DNA of 64,000 nucleotides from Aquabacterium sp. (GTDB lineage: Bacteria; Pseudomonadota; Gammaproteobacteria; Burkholderiales; Burkholderiaceae_C): assembly GCA_023266355.1 (NCBI GenBank), contig JAHFQM010000003.1, forward strand, positions 248,001 through 312,000, in the 5' to 3' direction. Position 1 is the first letter of the stretch. Every line of letters starts with the position of its first letter. This document shows positions 7,765 to 19,537 of the stretch, one piece after another. The translations under genes and the position numbers were made by a program. A model generated the notes under the pieces. The model had not been told where the DNA came from. It saw nothing but the letters and a program-made list of their open reading frames with translations, and did not search any database.

Positions 7765-9036
7765 CTAGCGTTTGCGCGCCGATGCCGGTTCTGGCGTCCC
7801 CGCAGCCGTGGCCTCACCGGCCTTCGGCTCTCGCACCATGTGCCGATGGAAGCGCGTCTGCTGCCAGCGCGACACCGCACGCCATGGCGTTTCCAGGAAG
7901 GGCAAGGCCCGCAAAGCCAGGCTGCCGGCGGCGGTCGGTGCCAGCAGCATCAGCGGGTACCAGGGTGCGCGCTGCGGCAGTCCCAGGTTGCGCATGCCCT
8001 GGGCGCCCACGAACCAGCTCACCAGGCTGAGGTGGCGCTCGCGGTCGATGCGGCCCCTCAGCGCCTGGGCCCAGGGGTAGGGGCGGCTCAGGGGCTCGTC
8101 CATCAGGGCACGGGCCAGCTGTGCGCTGGTGTGGTCGGCAGGCGCCTGGCCAATGACGTTGCGGTAGAGCAGCACGCGGCCCGTGGTTTCGTCGTCGCAC
8201 ATGAGGGCATCCTCCACGCCCATGCGCCAACCGATGCAGCGCCACAGGTGCATCACGGCATCGGCATCGGAGGGGCTGATCAGCATGCCCGTCATGCGCA
8301 GGCCCAGCAGTTGCACCGCACTGAAAGCGAGGTAGGTGGCCTGCATGTCCACCTGGTTGATCGGCAGGCCCAGCCAGTCCGCGTCCCACTGCGGCGAGCG
8401 CTGCAGGCGGCCACGCACCAGGGCGTGCATGAGGCGCACCCTCACCGTCTGCCGGTGGCCATCGGCCCCCAGGGCCATGCCGCCATCGGCCGTGCAAGCC
8501 AACCACCAGGCAGCGGTCTCGGCCACGCGCTTGTGGGCGCCGCCGTGCAAGGCGCCGGTCTGCACCAGGGTCTGGTTGATGGCCGAGGCCTGGTAGCCGG
8601 CCATCAGGCCCGCATCGCGCAGCACCATCATGCCGTGCAGCCCCGTGGTTTGCAGCACCTCGGCGCCCCGGCGCACGCGGTCGGGGTCCAACCAGGATGG
8701 CGTCACCTCGGTGGCCTGGAGGTAGGCACGCAAAGCCTCGTCCTGCGGCCGCACCGCTGACAGGCCTTGGGCCAGCGCGGCCTCCAGCCGCGGCCAAGCG
8801 CGGTCCATGCCCTCGGCGTGCATCCAGTCAATGACCGCATCGGCCAGCGGGTCGCCGCGCCAATGCGCCTGGCCCAGGGCCTGCCACTCGGCCTCGCTGG
8901 GCTCCGGGTTGCCCTTGATCATCAGGCGCAAACGCGCCGCCTGGGCCCGCGAGCGCGCCATGTCGGCCCCGTGGCGCCCAGGCGGAGGCCGTGGCCCTGG
9001 CGTCGGGCCGCACCCCGGTTCGCGCGCTGCATCCAT
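7765..9036 (-). CDS. MpaB/Lcp-family (DUF2236) oxygenase-like protein
   Basis: The product is about 423 residues. The central region has features of the DUF2236 family, which includes the rubber oxygenase Lcp and MpaB: RVRLMHALVR followed by WLGLPINQVDMQATYLAFS and GLRMTGM. In that family a histidine in the RxxxxH-type helix ligates heme b; the His of RLMHALVR is the obvious candidate. No signal peptide is visible, so unlike secreted Lcp this copy is probably cytoplasmic. The start at 9036 was chosen because GGGGGA lies about seven bases upstream; longer in-frame starts exist. The substrate is unknown. Confidence 0.75.
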   Translation of the reverse strand: MDAAREPGCGPTPGPRPPPGRHGADMARSRAQAARLRLMIKGNPEPSEAEWQALGQAHWRGDPLADAVIDWMHAEGMDRAWPRLEAALAQGLSAVRPQDEALRAYLQATEVTPSWLDPDRVRRGAEVLQTTGLHGMMVLRDAGLMAGYQASAINQTLVQTGALHGGAHKRVAETAAWWLACTADGGMALGADGHRQTVRVRLMHALVRGRLQRSPQWDADWLGLPINQVDMQATYLAFSAVQLLGLRMTGMLISPSDADAVMHLWRCIGWRMGVEDALMCDDETTGRVLLYRNVIGQAPADHTSAQLARALMDEPLSRPYPWAQALRGRIDRERHLSLVSWFVGAQGMRNLGLPQRAPWYPLMLLAPTAAGSLALRALPFLETPWRAVSRWQQTRFHRHMVREPKAGEATAAGTPEPASARKR

Positions 9037-9230
9037 GTCGTGATCCCCCATCGGTGCAGCGCTGGCCGCGCACCGAACTGCCTGTGTGTTTGTCGCGTCG
9101 TCCACACCCGCTGTCGCAGGCGCTTGCGCATGGTGGGATCATGCACCGGGGAAGCGCTGCTGCGCGTGGGTGCGGGCGCTGCGGCACGCGCCGCCCCCAG
9201 GATCGCGGGGGCATGCGCCCCGCGCAGGCG

Positions 9231-9262
9231 AAAAAAAACCCGCCAGGCTGTGGCGGGTTTTT
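9231..9262 (-). terminator. Rho-independent terminator of the atp operon
   Basis: Read on the minus strand, a 7-bp stem (CCCGCCA with TGGCGGG) with a five-base loop runs into eight T residues, about 50 bases after the atpC stop. The plus-strand side also has a five-T run, so it may work in both directions. Confidence 0.9.
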
Positions 9263-9310
9263 GGCAGGCAGCGTGTGCCCGGGCCGATGACGCACACAGG
9301 CGTCAGGCGA

Positions 9311-9727
9311 TCACTTCTTGCGCAGGCGACGGATGGCGGCCAGCTGGGCCACCAGTTCGGCCAGCTCGCTTTGGGCGGCGGCCAGGTCCAGCTCGCCCTT
9401 GGCGTTGCTGACGGCCTCTTCGGCCAAACGCTTGGCTTCGTTGGCCTTGGCTTCGTCCAGGTCCTTGCCGCGGATGGCGGTGTCGGCCAGAACGGTCACG
9501 CAGCCAGGCTGCACTTCCAGGATGCCGCCGGCCACGAAGACAAACTCTTCTTCCTTGTTGTCGGCGCGCTGGATGCGCACAGCGCCTGGCTTGATGCGCG
9601 TGATCAGGGGGGCGTGCTTCGGCAGGATGCCGAGTTCACCCACCTCACCCGGCAGGGACACCAGGGTGGCTTCGCCGGAGAAGATGGACTCTTCGGCAGA
9701 AACCACATCAACGTGAATGGTGGACAT
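9311..9727 (-). CDS. atpC: F1Fo ATP synthase subunit epsilon
   Basis: The product is 138 residues, normal for epsilon. The N-terminal beta-sandwich carries the family signature [20 protein letters not shown], followed by a C-terminal helical hairpin rich in Ala, Lys and Glu that can inhibit ATP hydrolysis. It is the last gene of the atp operon, 69 bases after atpD and just before the terminator. Confidence 0.97.
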   Translation of the reverse strand: MSTIHVDVVSAEESIFSGEATLVSLPGEVGELGILPKHAPLITRIKPGAVRIQRADNKEEEFVFVAGGILEVQPGCVTVLADTAIRGKDLDEAKANEAKRLAEEAVSNAKGELDLAAAQSELAELVAQLAAIRRLRKK

Positions 9728-9796
9728 GGTGCTCTTTCAGTGAGAGCGACCGACCGGACGCCGCCCCGCAAAGGGCTGCGCGTCCGGAGCAGCCGC

Positions 9797-11227
<1,431 letters not shown>

Positions 11228-11243
11228 TCAATCAATTCTAGAA

Positions 11244-12110
11244 TCAAACCGCGGCCGCACCGGCAACGATCTCGGAGAGTTCCTTCGTGATCGCGGCTTG
11301 GCGGGTCTTGTTGTAGACCAGCTTCAGTTCCTTGATCACGTTGCCGGCGTTGTCGGTGGCGGCCTTCATGGCCACCATGCGTGCCGACTGCTCCGACGCC
11401 ATGTTCTCGGCCACGGCCTGATAGACCAGCGCTTCAACGTAACGCACCATCAGGTCGTCGATGACGCCCTTGGCGTCCGGCTCGTAGATGTAGTCCCACT
11501 GGTGGGTGGTTTCACCTTGGAAGTCGGATGCCTTCAGGGGCAGCAACTGCTCGACCAGGGGCTCCTGCTTCATCGTGTTGATGAACTTGGTGAAGCACAG
11601 GTACACCTCGGAGACCTCGCCCGCCTGGTAAGCGTCCAGCAGCACCTTGACGGGGCCGATGAGCTTTTCCAGGTGGGGCGTGTCGCCCAGACCCACCACT
11701 TGCGAGACCACATTGGCACCGATGCGACCGAAGAAGCCGGTCGCCTTGTTGCCGATGGTCACCACGTCTGCCTTGATGCCTTGACCGTCCAGCTCACGGA
11801 GCTTGTTGGTCACGGCGCGCAGCACGTTGGTGTTCAAGCCACCGCAGAGGCCCTTGTCCGTGCTGACCACGATGAAGCCCACCTTCTTGCCGGCCGGGTT
11901 GGCCAGCATGAAGGGGTGGACGTATTCCGGATTCGCTTTGGCCAAGTTCGCCGTGATGTTGCGCACCTTGTCAGCGTAAGGACGGGCCGCACGCATGCGA
12001 TCCTGCGCCTTGCGCATCTTCGAAGCCGCGACCATTTCCATGGCCTTGGTGATCTTCTTGGTGTTCTCGACGCTCTTGATCTTGCCGCGAATTTCCTTGC
12101 CTGCCGCCAT
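11244..12110 (-). CDS. atpG: F1Fo ATP synthase subunit gamma
   Basis: The product is 288 residues. The N-terminus [32 protein letters not shown] is replaced here by its key parts: the [17 protein letters not shown] signature for the rotor shaft helix, and the C-terminal helix ending [18 protein letters not shown]. It lies between atpA (14 bases) and atpD (31 bases). Confidence 0.98.
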   Translation of the reverse strand: MAAGKEIRGKIKSVENTKKITKAMEMVAASKMRKAQDRMRAARPYADKVRNITANLAKANPEYVHPFMLANPAGKKVGFIVVSTDKGLCGGLNTNVLRAVTNKLRELDGQGIKADVVTIGNKATGFFGRIGANVVSQVVGLGDTPHLEKLIGPVKVLLDAYQAGEVSEVYLCFTKFINTMKQEPLVEQLLPLKASDFQGETTHQWDYIYEPDAKGVIDDLMVRYVEALVYQAVAENMASEQSARMVAMKAATDNAGNVIKELKLVYNKTRQAAITKELSEIVAGAAAV

Positions 12111-12124
12111 GGCGTGCTCCTAGC

Positions 12125-13678
12125 TTAGGCGAAGGTTTTCTTGAACGCGACGATGGCCGATTGCAGTTCGGCTTCAGCGTCCTTGTCCAGGGCCTTCGAG
12201 GATTCGATCTTGCTCAGCAGAGCGGCGTGGCTGGTCTTCAGGAACTGGTGCAGACCAGCTTCGAAGGCCAGGATCTTCTTGACATCGACGTCGTCCATGT
12301 AGCCCTTGTTCACGGCATACAGGGTGGCGCCCATCAGGGAGATCGACAGCGGCGAGTACTGAGCCTGCTTGAGCAGCTCGGTCACGCGGGCACCGCGGTC
12401 CAGCTGCTTGCGGGTGGCGGCGTCCAGATCGGAAGCGAACTGCGCGAACGCAGCCAGCTCACGGTACTGCGCCAGGTCGGTACGGATACCGCCGGACAGC
12501 CCCTTGATGATCTTGGTCTGTGCAGCACCACCGACGCGCGACACCGAGATACCGGCGTTGATGGCGGGGCGGATGCCAGCGTTGAACAGCGACGTTTCCA
12601 GGAAGATCTGGCCGTCGGTGATCGAGATCACGTTGGTGGGCACGAAGGCGGACACGTCACCGGCTTGCGTTTCGATGATGGGCAGTGCCGTCAGCGAACC
12701 CGTCTTGCCCTTGACTTCACCGTTGGTGAAGGCTTCGACGTAGTCGGCGTTCACGCGGGCTGCACGTTCCAGCAGGCGCGAGTGGATGTAGAACACGTCG
12801 CCAGGGAAAGCTTCGCGGCCGGGAGGACGGCGCAGCAGCAGCGACACTTGGCGGTAAGCCACGGCCTGCTTGGACAGGTCGTCGTACACGATCAGGGCGT
12901 CTTCACCGCGGTCGCGGAAGTACTCGCCCATGGCGCAGCCGGAGTACGGCGAGACGAACTGCATGGCCGCCGACTCGGAGGCCGAGGCCGCCACGACGAT
13001 GGTGTATTCCATGGCGCCAGCGACTTCCAGCGAGCGCACGACGTTCTTGATCGACGAAGCCTTCTGACCGATGGCGACGTAGATGCAGGTGACGCCCTGG
13101 CCCTTCTGGGCAATGATGGCGTCGATGGCCACGGCCGTCTTGCCGGTCTGGCGGTCACCGATGATCAGCTCGCGCTGGCCACGGCCGACGGGCACCATCG
13201 CGTCGATCGACTTGATGCCGGTCTGCAGAGGCTGGGACACCGATTCACGGGCGATCACACCAGGGGCGATCTTCTCGATGGGAGAAGACAGCTTGGCGTT
13301 GATCGGGCCCTTGCCGTCGATGGGTTGACCCAGGGCGTTGACCACGCGGCCAACCAGCTCAGGGCCGACCGGCACTTCCAGGATGCGGCCCGTCGTCTTG
13401 ACGGTGTCGCCTTCGGAGATGTGCTCGTAGGCACCCAGAATCACGGCGCCGACGGAGTCGCGCTCGAGGTTCAGGGCCAGGCCGTAGGTGGGGACGCCGT
13501 TGGCGTCAGCGGGGAACTCCAACATTTCGCCCTGCATGGCATCGGACAGGCCGTGCACGCGGACGATGCCGTCGGTCACCGAAATCACGGTGCCCTGGTT
13601 GCGAATGTCGGCAGCCGCGCCGAGACCCTCGATGCGGCTCTTGATCAGTTCGGAAATTTCTGCGGGATTCAGTTGCAT
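12125..13678 (-). CDS. atpA: F1Fo ATP synthase subunit alpha
   Basis: The product is 517 residues. The P-loop [10 protein letters not shown] is near residue 170, and the family sequence [20 protein letters not shown] is intact. Alpha alternates with beta in the F1 hexamer and binds non-catalytic nucleotide. The start [16 protein letters not shown] is the standard N-terminus. The spacer upstream (106 bases to atpH) contains a hairpin. Confidence 0.98.
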   Translation of the reverse strand: MQLNPAEISELIKSRIEGLGAAADIRNQGTVISVTDGIVRVHGLSDAMQGEMLEFPADANGVPTYGLALNLERDSVGAVILGAYEHISEGDTVKTTGRILEVPVGPELVGRVVNALGQPIDGKGPINAKLSSPIEKIAPGVIARESVSQPLQTGIKSIDAMVPVGRGQRELIIGDRQTGKTAVAIDAIIAQKGQGVTCIYVAIGQKASSIKNVVRSLEVAGAMEYTIVVAASASESAAMQFVSPYSGCAMGEYFRDRGEDALIVYDDLSKQAVAYRQVSLLLRRPPGREAFPGDVFYIHSRLLERAARVNADYVEAFTNGEVKGKTGSLTALPIIETQAGDVSAFVPTNVISITDGQIFLETSLFNAGIRPAINAGISVSRVGGAAQTKIIKGLSGGIRTDLAQYRELAAFAQFASDLDAATRKQLDRGARVTELLKQAQYSPLSISLMGATLYAVNKGYMDDVDVKKILAFEAGLHQFLKTSHAALLSKIESSKALDKDAEAELQSAIVAFKKTFA

Positions 13679-13725
13679 TGCTTTGCTCCCAGTCTGGTCA
13701 AGGGCTGCTCAAAGGCAAACCTCGT

Positions 13726-13747
13726 TGACAACGACCGGCGGTTGTCA
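13726..13747 (-). other. Hairpin in the atpH-atpA spacer
   Basis: A perfect 7-bp inverted repeat, TGACAAC and GTTGTCA, with an eight-base loop lies about 50 bases before the atpA start. No T-run follows, so it is not a standard terminator. It could act on mRNA stability or on subunit ratios within the operon; that role is inference. Confidence 0.55.
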
Positions 13748-13784
13748 GGAGTGGCATGAAAACCACCGGTAGGAATTGCGCGAC

Positions 13785-14318
13785 TCAGGCCATCAGAGTG
13801 GCCTTCATGCGTTCGAGGCGGGCTTTGACGGAGGTGTCCAGCACCTCGTCACCCACCACGACGCGCACGCCGCCAATCAGTTCAGGATCGAGTTCGACCT
13901 TGGCTTCCAGCTTGCGGCCGAAGCGCTTTTCCAGCGGACCGAGGATGTCGGCCAACTGGGCCGCATCGACGGGGTAAGCGCTGAAAACGCGGGCTTCGGA
14001 CACGCCCTGCTGGGCCTGGGCCAGGGCCAGGAACTGCACGTTCATCACGGGCAGGGCCGCCAGGCGACCGTTTTCCAGGACCGTGCGCAGGAAGTTGGCC
14101 ACGATCGGGGACAGCTGGACCTTGGCCGCAGCCACCATCACGTCGAACACCTGGCCGTCAGCGACCTTGGGGTTGTCGGCGAGGAGGTGCAGTTGCGGGT
14201 CGCTGGCCACGGCGGCCAGGGCGTCGAGCTGGGCCACGAAGGACGACAACTCGGCGGCCGGCACGGCCTTGAACAGGGCTTCTGCGTAGGGGCGGGCGAT
14301 GGTGGCAAGCTCGGCCAT
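13785..14318 (-). CDS. atpH: F1Fo ATP synthase subunit delta
   Basis: The product is 177 residues, identical in length to the E. coli subunit. The N-terminus [16 protein letters not shown] is the delta/OSCP signature, and the C-terminal end has [20 protein letters not shown]. Delta joins F1 to the peripheral stalk. A GTG at 14324 overlapping the atpF stop is an alternative start that would add two residues. Confidence 0.96.
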   Translation of the reverse strand: MAELATIARPYAEALFKAVPAAELSSFVAQLDALAAVASDPQLHLLADNPKVADGQVFDVMVAAAKVQLSPIVANFLRTVLENGRLAALPVMNVQFLALAQAQQGVSEARVFSAYPVDAAQLADILGPLEKRFGRKLEAKVELDPELIGGVRVVVGDEVLDTSVKARLERMKATLMA

Positions 14319-14320
14319 GA

Positions 14321-14791
14321 TCACAGCTCCGATTTCAGGTGGTTCAGCAGGTCGGCATGGACCTGTGCGTTCACCTCGCGGCGCAGGATCTGCTCGGCAC
14401 CCTTGACGGCAAGACCTGCCACCTGTTCGCGCAGGGCCTCACGGGCCTGCACGACAAGTTGGGCGGACTCTGCCTTGGCATCGGCCACGATCTTGGCAGC
14501 TTCGGCGCTGGCACGCGCCTTGGCTTCCTCGACCAGCGCATTGCCACGCTTTTCGGCGTCGGCGATGCGCTTGGCGATGTCTTCACGGGACTGAGCAAGT
14601 TCCTGCTGCACGCGCTGGTTGGCGGACGCCAGTTCTGCCTTGGCCTTGTCGGCCGCAGCGAGACCGCCCGCGATCTTGGATGCGCGTTCATCGAGAGCCT
14701 TCGTGATCGGGGGCCACACGAATTTCATCGTGAAAGCCCACAGAATCAGGAAGACCACGATCTGCGCAATCAGCGTTGCGTTCAGATTCAC
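14321..14791 (-). CDS. atpF: F1Fo ATP synthase subunit b
   Basis: The product is 156 residues: a short polar N-terminus, one membrane helix ([20 protein letters not shown]) and a long, highly charged Ala-rich coiled coil forming the peripheral stalk. The length and pattern are typical of a homodimeric b subunit. Confidence 0.97.
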   Translation of the reverse strand: MNLNATLIAQIVVFLILWAFTMKFVWPPITKALDERASKIAGGLAAADKAKAELASANQRVQQELAQSREDIAKRIADAEKRGNALVEEAKARASAEAAKIVADAKAESAQLVVQAREALREQVAGLAVKGAEQILRREVNAQVHADLLNHLKSEL

Positions 14792-14838
14792 GGCTCGGAC
14801 CTTTCTCGGTTAATCAAACGTCAGTCGAGAAAGACCGA

Positions 14839-16066
<1,228 letters not shown>

Positions 16067-16078
16067 CAGCAACTCTCG

Positions 16079-16645
16079 TCAAACGTTATTCTTTGCGCGA
16101 CGCTGCCAGATCAGCAGCGCCACCCCAACCATCTTCAAACTCAGCACCAGCGTGACCAGCAGGGCCACCCAGTCCAGCGGGACGACCCAGACCGGTGCCA
16201 TCGCCAGCATCGCGCCGACCATCAGCAACTTCAGGATCTCCCACACCAGCAATCCACCCACGCCGCCCACACCGTTGGCAGCGCGCCGCCCGAACACCCC
16301 GTAGGCCATCAGGCCGCTGGGCACCACCGCGACCGCCACGCCGTAAAGCGCGGACATCAGCGAGGCCGGGCTGCGCGACAGCAAACCCCAGGTCAGCGCG
16401 ACCAGCACGCCGAACAGAGCCTGGGAGGCCAAGGCCTGCCACACGGTCATGGACGGGTGCTTGGCGACCAGGGCCTGGGCCTCGGTGCGCGTCAGCGAGC
16501 TGATGGGCGGGTCGGCGTCTTCGCCCCAGAAGGAGTCATAGCCCGAGTCCTGAGCTTGGCGCTTTTGCTGATCTTCTTGTCTGCGCAAAGGCTTGGAAGC
16601 CTCGTGAGACTCAGAAGACGGCAAGGACTTCAAGGTGCAATCCAC
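16079..16645 (-). CDS. atpI: ATP synthase subunit I (AtpI)
   Basis: The product is about 188 residues from a GTG at 16645. A charged N-terminal tail containing LTRTEAQALVAKHPS precedes four membrane helices, as in betaproteobacterial AtpI proteins, which assist c-ring assembly and may have a role in magnesium uptake. The start is uncertain: the nearest ATG (before TVWQALASQ) would remove the conserved-looking LTRTEAQAL segment, while a TTG at 16678 lies almost on the predicted transcription start. It is the first gene of the operon, 12 bases before atpB. Confidence 0.75.
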   Translation of the reverse strand: MDCTLKSLPSSESHEASKPLRRQEDQQKRQAQDSGYDSFWGEDADPPISSLTRTEAQALVAKHPSMTVWQALASQALFGVLVALTWGLLSRSPASLMSALYGVAVAVVPSGLMAYGVFGRRAANGVGGVGGLLVWEILKLLMVGAMLAMAPVWVVPLDWVALLVTLVLSLKMVGVALLIWQRRAKNNV

Positions 16646-16687
16646 TCTTGGGTTGAAACGCCCACCCGGCGTCGGCAAAACCTAAAG

Positions 16688-16716
16688 ATTATACGCACGC
16701 ATGGCACCGAGGCCAA
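16688..16716 (-). promoter_or_regulatory. Sigma70-type promoter of the atp operon
   Basis: On the minus strand a perfect -10 TATAAT (16688-16693) lies 17 bases after a -35-like TTGGCC (16711-16716). Transcription would start near 16681, giving a leader of about 36 bases before the proposed atpI start. This is the best promoter match seen by eye in the window. Confidence 0.6.
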
Positions 16717-16958
16717 GACCCCCGTTCACAGGACTTCACAAACGTCGGGCTTGAGGTTGCGTCGCCAAGGTGTCACGCACCGTCCTGGGCCCTCCACAAC
16801 AACCCGTTATTACTAACCACGCGCATTGAACACCCCCCATATAAGGGAACACCGAGGGCAAGCCCGGTGGCTCCTGCCCAGGCGCGCCGGCATGCTTCCC
16901 CCAACGTCAACGCGTAAGCAATCGATACGAAGCCGTCGGCTTCCGGATGGAGACCAGC
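16717..16958. other. Spacer between atp promoter and the GH3 cluster
   Basis: About 240 bases without a gene. The plus strand contains TATAAG (16840-16845), a possible -10 for the downstream cluster, but no matching -35 at 17 bases. No terminator or tRNA was seen. It presumably carries the promoter of the GH3-containing cluster. Confidence 0.4.
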
Positions 16959-17840
16959 ATGTCCTCAGCGGCCCAGAAAGAAAAAGTCAGTACCTTCTTT
17001 CGCCCGATCCAGGCGGTCACGGTCACGCACATCAAGCAGATGTACGAGCTGTATGCCGCTTTCTATGAAAACACCTCGCTGGACATCTTCCTGAGCGACC
17101 TGAGCAAGAAGTCGGGCGTGATCCTGGTGGCGCGCAAGTCCGATGACCGCATCGTCGGCTTCTCGACTCAGACCTTCTTCGACCTGAAGGTCGATGGCAA
17201 GCGTGTGCGCGGCATCTTCAGTGGCGACACCATCATCGAGCCGGCCTACTGGGGCAACAATGCCCTGGCCAACACCTTCTACCGCCGCCTGATCATCGAG
17301 CGCATCAAGCGCCCCTTCGTGCCGTTCTACTGGTTCCTCATCTCCAAGGGTTACAAGACCTACCTGTTGATGACGAACAACTTCTACAACTACTACCCCA
17401 AGGTCGATGGCAACCGCGGTGGGCGCAACGAGCGGTACCACAACATCACCGAGGCCTACTGCCAGCAACTCTTCCCCGAGGCCTTCGACAAGGCCAACAT
17501 GCTGCTGGACTTTGGCGACAGCTATGTGCGCCTGAAGGGCGATGTGGCCGAGATCACGCCGGAGCTCAAGAGCGCCAACAAGCACATCGCTTTCTTCGAG
17601 CAGATGAACCCGAGCTGGCGCCGTGGCACCGAGGTGCCCTGCCTGGCCGCGTGCGACTACGAAAGCCTGTTCCGCTCCATCGTGGACGTGCCCTGGAAGT
17701 GGGTGAAGAAGCACATCCTGGGCACCCACCGCCCGGCCGGCCTGGACCTGGCGGACAAGCCTGCGCGCGGCGCAGCAGCATCGACCGCGTCGGCATCCTG
17801 GGACGCCGACGATGCGCTTGAGCGCTCGAAGGCCTCCTGA
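16959..17840 (+). CDS. GNAT-like acyltransferase-family protein, first gene of GH3 cluster
   Basis: The product is 293 residues. Residues 30-200 look like a GNAT fold: a strand region with DRIVGFSTQTFF, then VRGIFSGDTIIEPAYWGNNALANTFYRRL at the position of the acyl-CoA loop. The normal Q/RxxGxG/A loop is not preserved (WGNNALA), so activity is uncertain. The last 40 residues are low-complexity Ala/Ser. GGAG seven bases upstream supports the start at 16959 over an ATG 12 bases earlier. Two bases separate it from the GH3 gene, so co-translation is likely. It shares an SGDT motif with the second GNAT gene at 19538. No function can be assigned by name. Confidence 0.65.
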   Translation: MSSAAQKEKVSTFFRPIQAVTVTHIKQMYELYAAFYENTSLDIFLSDLSKKSGVILVARKSDDRIVGFSTQTFFDLKVDGKRVRGIFSGDTIIEPAYWGNNALANTFYRRLIIERIKRPFVPFYWFLISKGYKTYLLMTNNFYNYYPKVDGNRGGRNERYHNITEAYCQQLFPEAFDKANMLLDFGDSYVRLKGDVAEITPELKSANKHIAFFEQMNPSWRRGTEVPCLAACDYESLFRSIVDVPWKWVKKHILGTHRPAGLDLADKPARGAAASTASASWDADDALERSKAS

Positions 17841-17842
17841 GC

Positions 17843-19477
17843 ATGGGGGCCGGAACCACCCTCGGACACCACCTCCTCAGACTGCTGGTCGCCCCCGGGC
17901 GGCGGCGCTTCGAACAGCACCTCGGTGAGCTGGAATCGGTCCAGCGCGCCCGTCTGAACCGTTGGTTGTCCGCTGCAGCCCGATCGCCCGAAGGCCAGCG
18001 CCGCGGTGTGCGCGCCGATTGGTCCTGGGAAGAGTACGCGCGCCAGTTGCCGGTGACGGGCTGGAGCGATTACGCCGAGGCCGTGCAGGTGCAGCGCGAG
18101 CGCAAGCAGTCGCTGCTGATCGATTCGCCGGTGATGCGCTACCAGCCCACCAGCGGCTCGACCTCGGCCGTGAAGTGGGTGCCGTACACGAAGATGTTCC
18201 TCGACGAGCTCGACCAGGTCATCACGGCCTGGGTGGGCGACCTGTACCGGCAGTTTCCCAAGCAGGGCAAGGGCACGCATTACTGGTCGCTGTCGTGGAT
18301 CCCGACCGAGTTGCGCAGCCAGACGGCCGGCGACCTCAACGACGACATGAAGATGCTGTCGTGGGGCAAGCGCCTGCTGGCCTACCTGACGCAGGCGGCA
18401 CCGCAGGAGATCGCACTGGCGCAGAGCTCGGACGACTCGCTGTTCGCCACCATCGCCTACCTGGCCGCCGACGAGGCACTGGGCTTCATCTCGGTGTGGA
18501 GCCCGACCTTCGGCCTGGGCCTGCTGGAGCAGATGTCGGCCTGGCGCGGCGAGCTGGCGGACGTGCTGTCCAGCGGTCAGTGGGGCCCGCGCCACGCGCA
18601 GATGGCGGGCGTGCCTTGCCCCCGCTCCATGCGCGCGGCGGCCTTGCTGCGCAGCTGGGACGGTCAGCTCTCGCCCGCTTTCTTCGAAGCGCTGTGGCCC
18701 AGCCTGGCCGTGCTCAGCGCCTGGGACACGGCCGCGGCCACGCCCTGGGCGCGCAAGCTGCAAGGCTGCCTGCCGCAAGCGCACTTCCAGGGCAAGGGCC
18801 TGTGGGCCACCGAGGGCGTGGTGACCTTCCCTTTCCAGGGCCGCTACCCGCTGGCCTACCTGAGCCACGCCTTCGAGTTCATCGACGCGCAAGACGGCAA
18901 GGTGCTGGCGCCGTGGCAGTTGCGCCAGGGCCAGGACGTGATCCCGCTGCTGACCACGGGCAGTGGCCTGTCGCGCTACCAGATGAGCGATGTGCTGCGC
19001 GTGGACGGCGCGCTCGGCCAGGTACCCAGCCTGACCTTCCTGGGCCGCAACGACGGCGTGGACCTGGTCGGCGAAAAAACCAGCGCGACCATGGCCCAGC
19101 AGGTGCAAGACGGCCTGACGCTGCAAGGCGCCCTGCCGGTCACGCTGCTGGCGCTCGACGAGGCCCGTCACCGCTCACCGGGCTATGTGCTGCTGGTGGA
19201 ATGCGGCGAAGGCACCTCGCCCGAGACGCAGGCCGCGATGCAGTCCGACCTGGCCAGCCAGGTGGAAAAAGCCTTGCAGGCGAACTTCCACTACAAGCTC
19301 GCCCGCGAGCTGGGCCAACTGCAACGCGCCGCCTGCGTGGCCCTGCCGCACATGCGCGCCCTCTACCTCGACCAGTGCCGCGAGCGCGGGATGATCGAGG
19401 GCAACATCAAGATCGAACCGCTGCGCCATTGGCGTGGCACCGTGCCCCAGGTGTTGCGCCAGGTGCTGGACGCCTGA
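17843..19477 (+). CDS. GH3-family adenylate-forming acyl-acid amido synthetase
   Basis: The product is 544 residues. Motifs of the GH3 family are in order: a nucleotide-binding loop YQPTSGSTSAVKWVPYT (near residue 95), an ATEG motif (GLWATEGVVTFP, near 320), and an YxxSD-type motif replacing YRxGD (SRYQMSDVLRV, near 375), then the C-terminal lid domain with HYKLARELG and NIKIEPLRHW. Plant GH3 enzymes adenylate a carboxylic acid and transfer it to an amino acid; bacterial homologues are mostly uncharacterised. Conjugation of an acyl acid with an amine is therefore the family expectation, with substrates unknown. It lies between two GNAT-like genes and upstream of an efflux pump. Confidence 0.85.
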   Translation: MGAGTTLGHHLLRLLVAPGRRRFEQHLGELESVQRARLNRWLSAAARSPEGQRRGVRADWSWEEYARQLPVTGWSDYAEAVQVQRERKQSLLIDSPVMRYQPTSGSTSAVKWVPYTKMFLDELDQVITAWVGDLYRQFPKQGKGTHYWSLSWIPTELRSQTAGDLNDDMKMLSWGKRLLAYLTQAAPQEIALAQSSDDSLFATIAYLAADEALGFISVWSPTFGLGLLEQMSAWRGELADVLSSGQWGPRHAQMAGVPCPRSMRAAALLRSWDGQLSPAFFEALWPSLAVLSAWDTAAATPWARKLQGCLPQAHFQGKGLWATEGVVTFPFQGRYPLAYLSHAFEFIDAQDGKVLAPWQLRQGQDVIPLLTTGSGLSRYQMSDVLRVDGALGQVPSLTFLGRNDGVDLVGEKTSATMAQQVQDGLTLQGALPVTLLALDEARHRSPGYVLLVECGEGTSPETQAAMQSDLASQVEKALQANFHYKLARELGQLQRAACVALPHMRALYLDQCRERGMIEGNIKIEPLRHWRGTVPQVLRQVLDA

Positions 19478-19537
19478 CGTCCGCCTGACACCCACCTCAA
19501 CCCATCTCAAGACACACAGTTCCCAGCAGGACCCGCC

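Noticed and set aside
6364..8760. Long plus-strand open frame of about 800 codons opposite ilvA and the MpaB-like gene
   Set aside because: Its translation is rich in His, Gly, Arg and Gln with no recognisable motif, as expected of the antisense of a high-GC gene; it also spans two well-supported genes.
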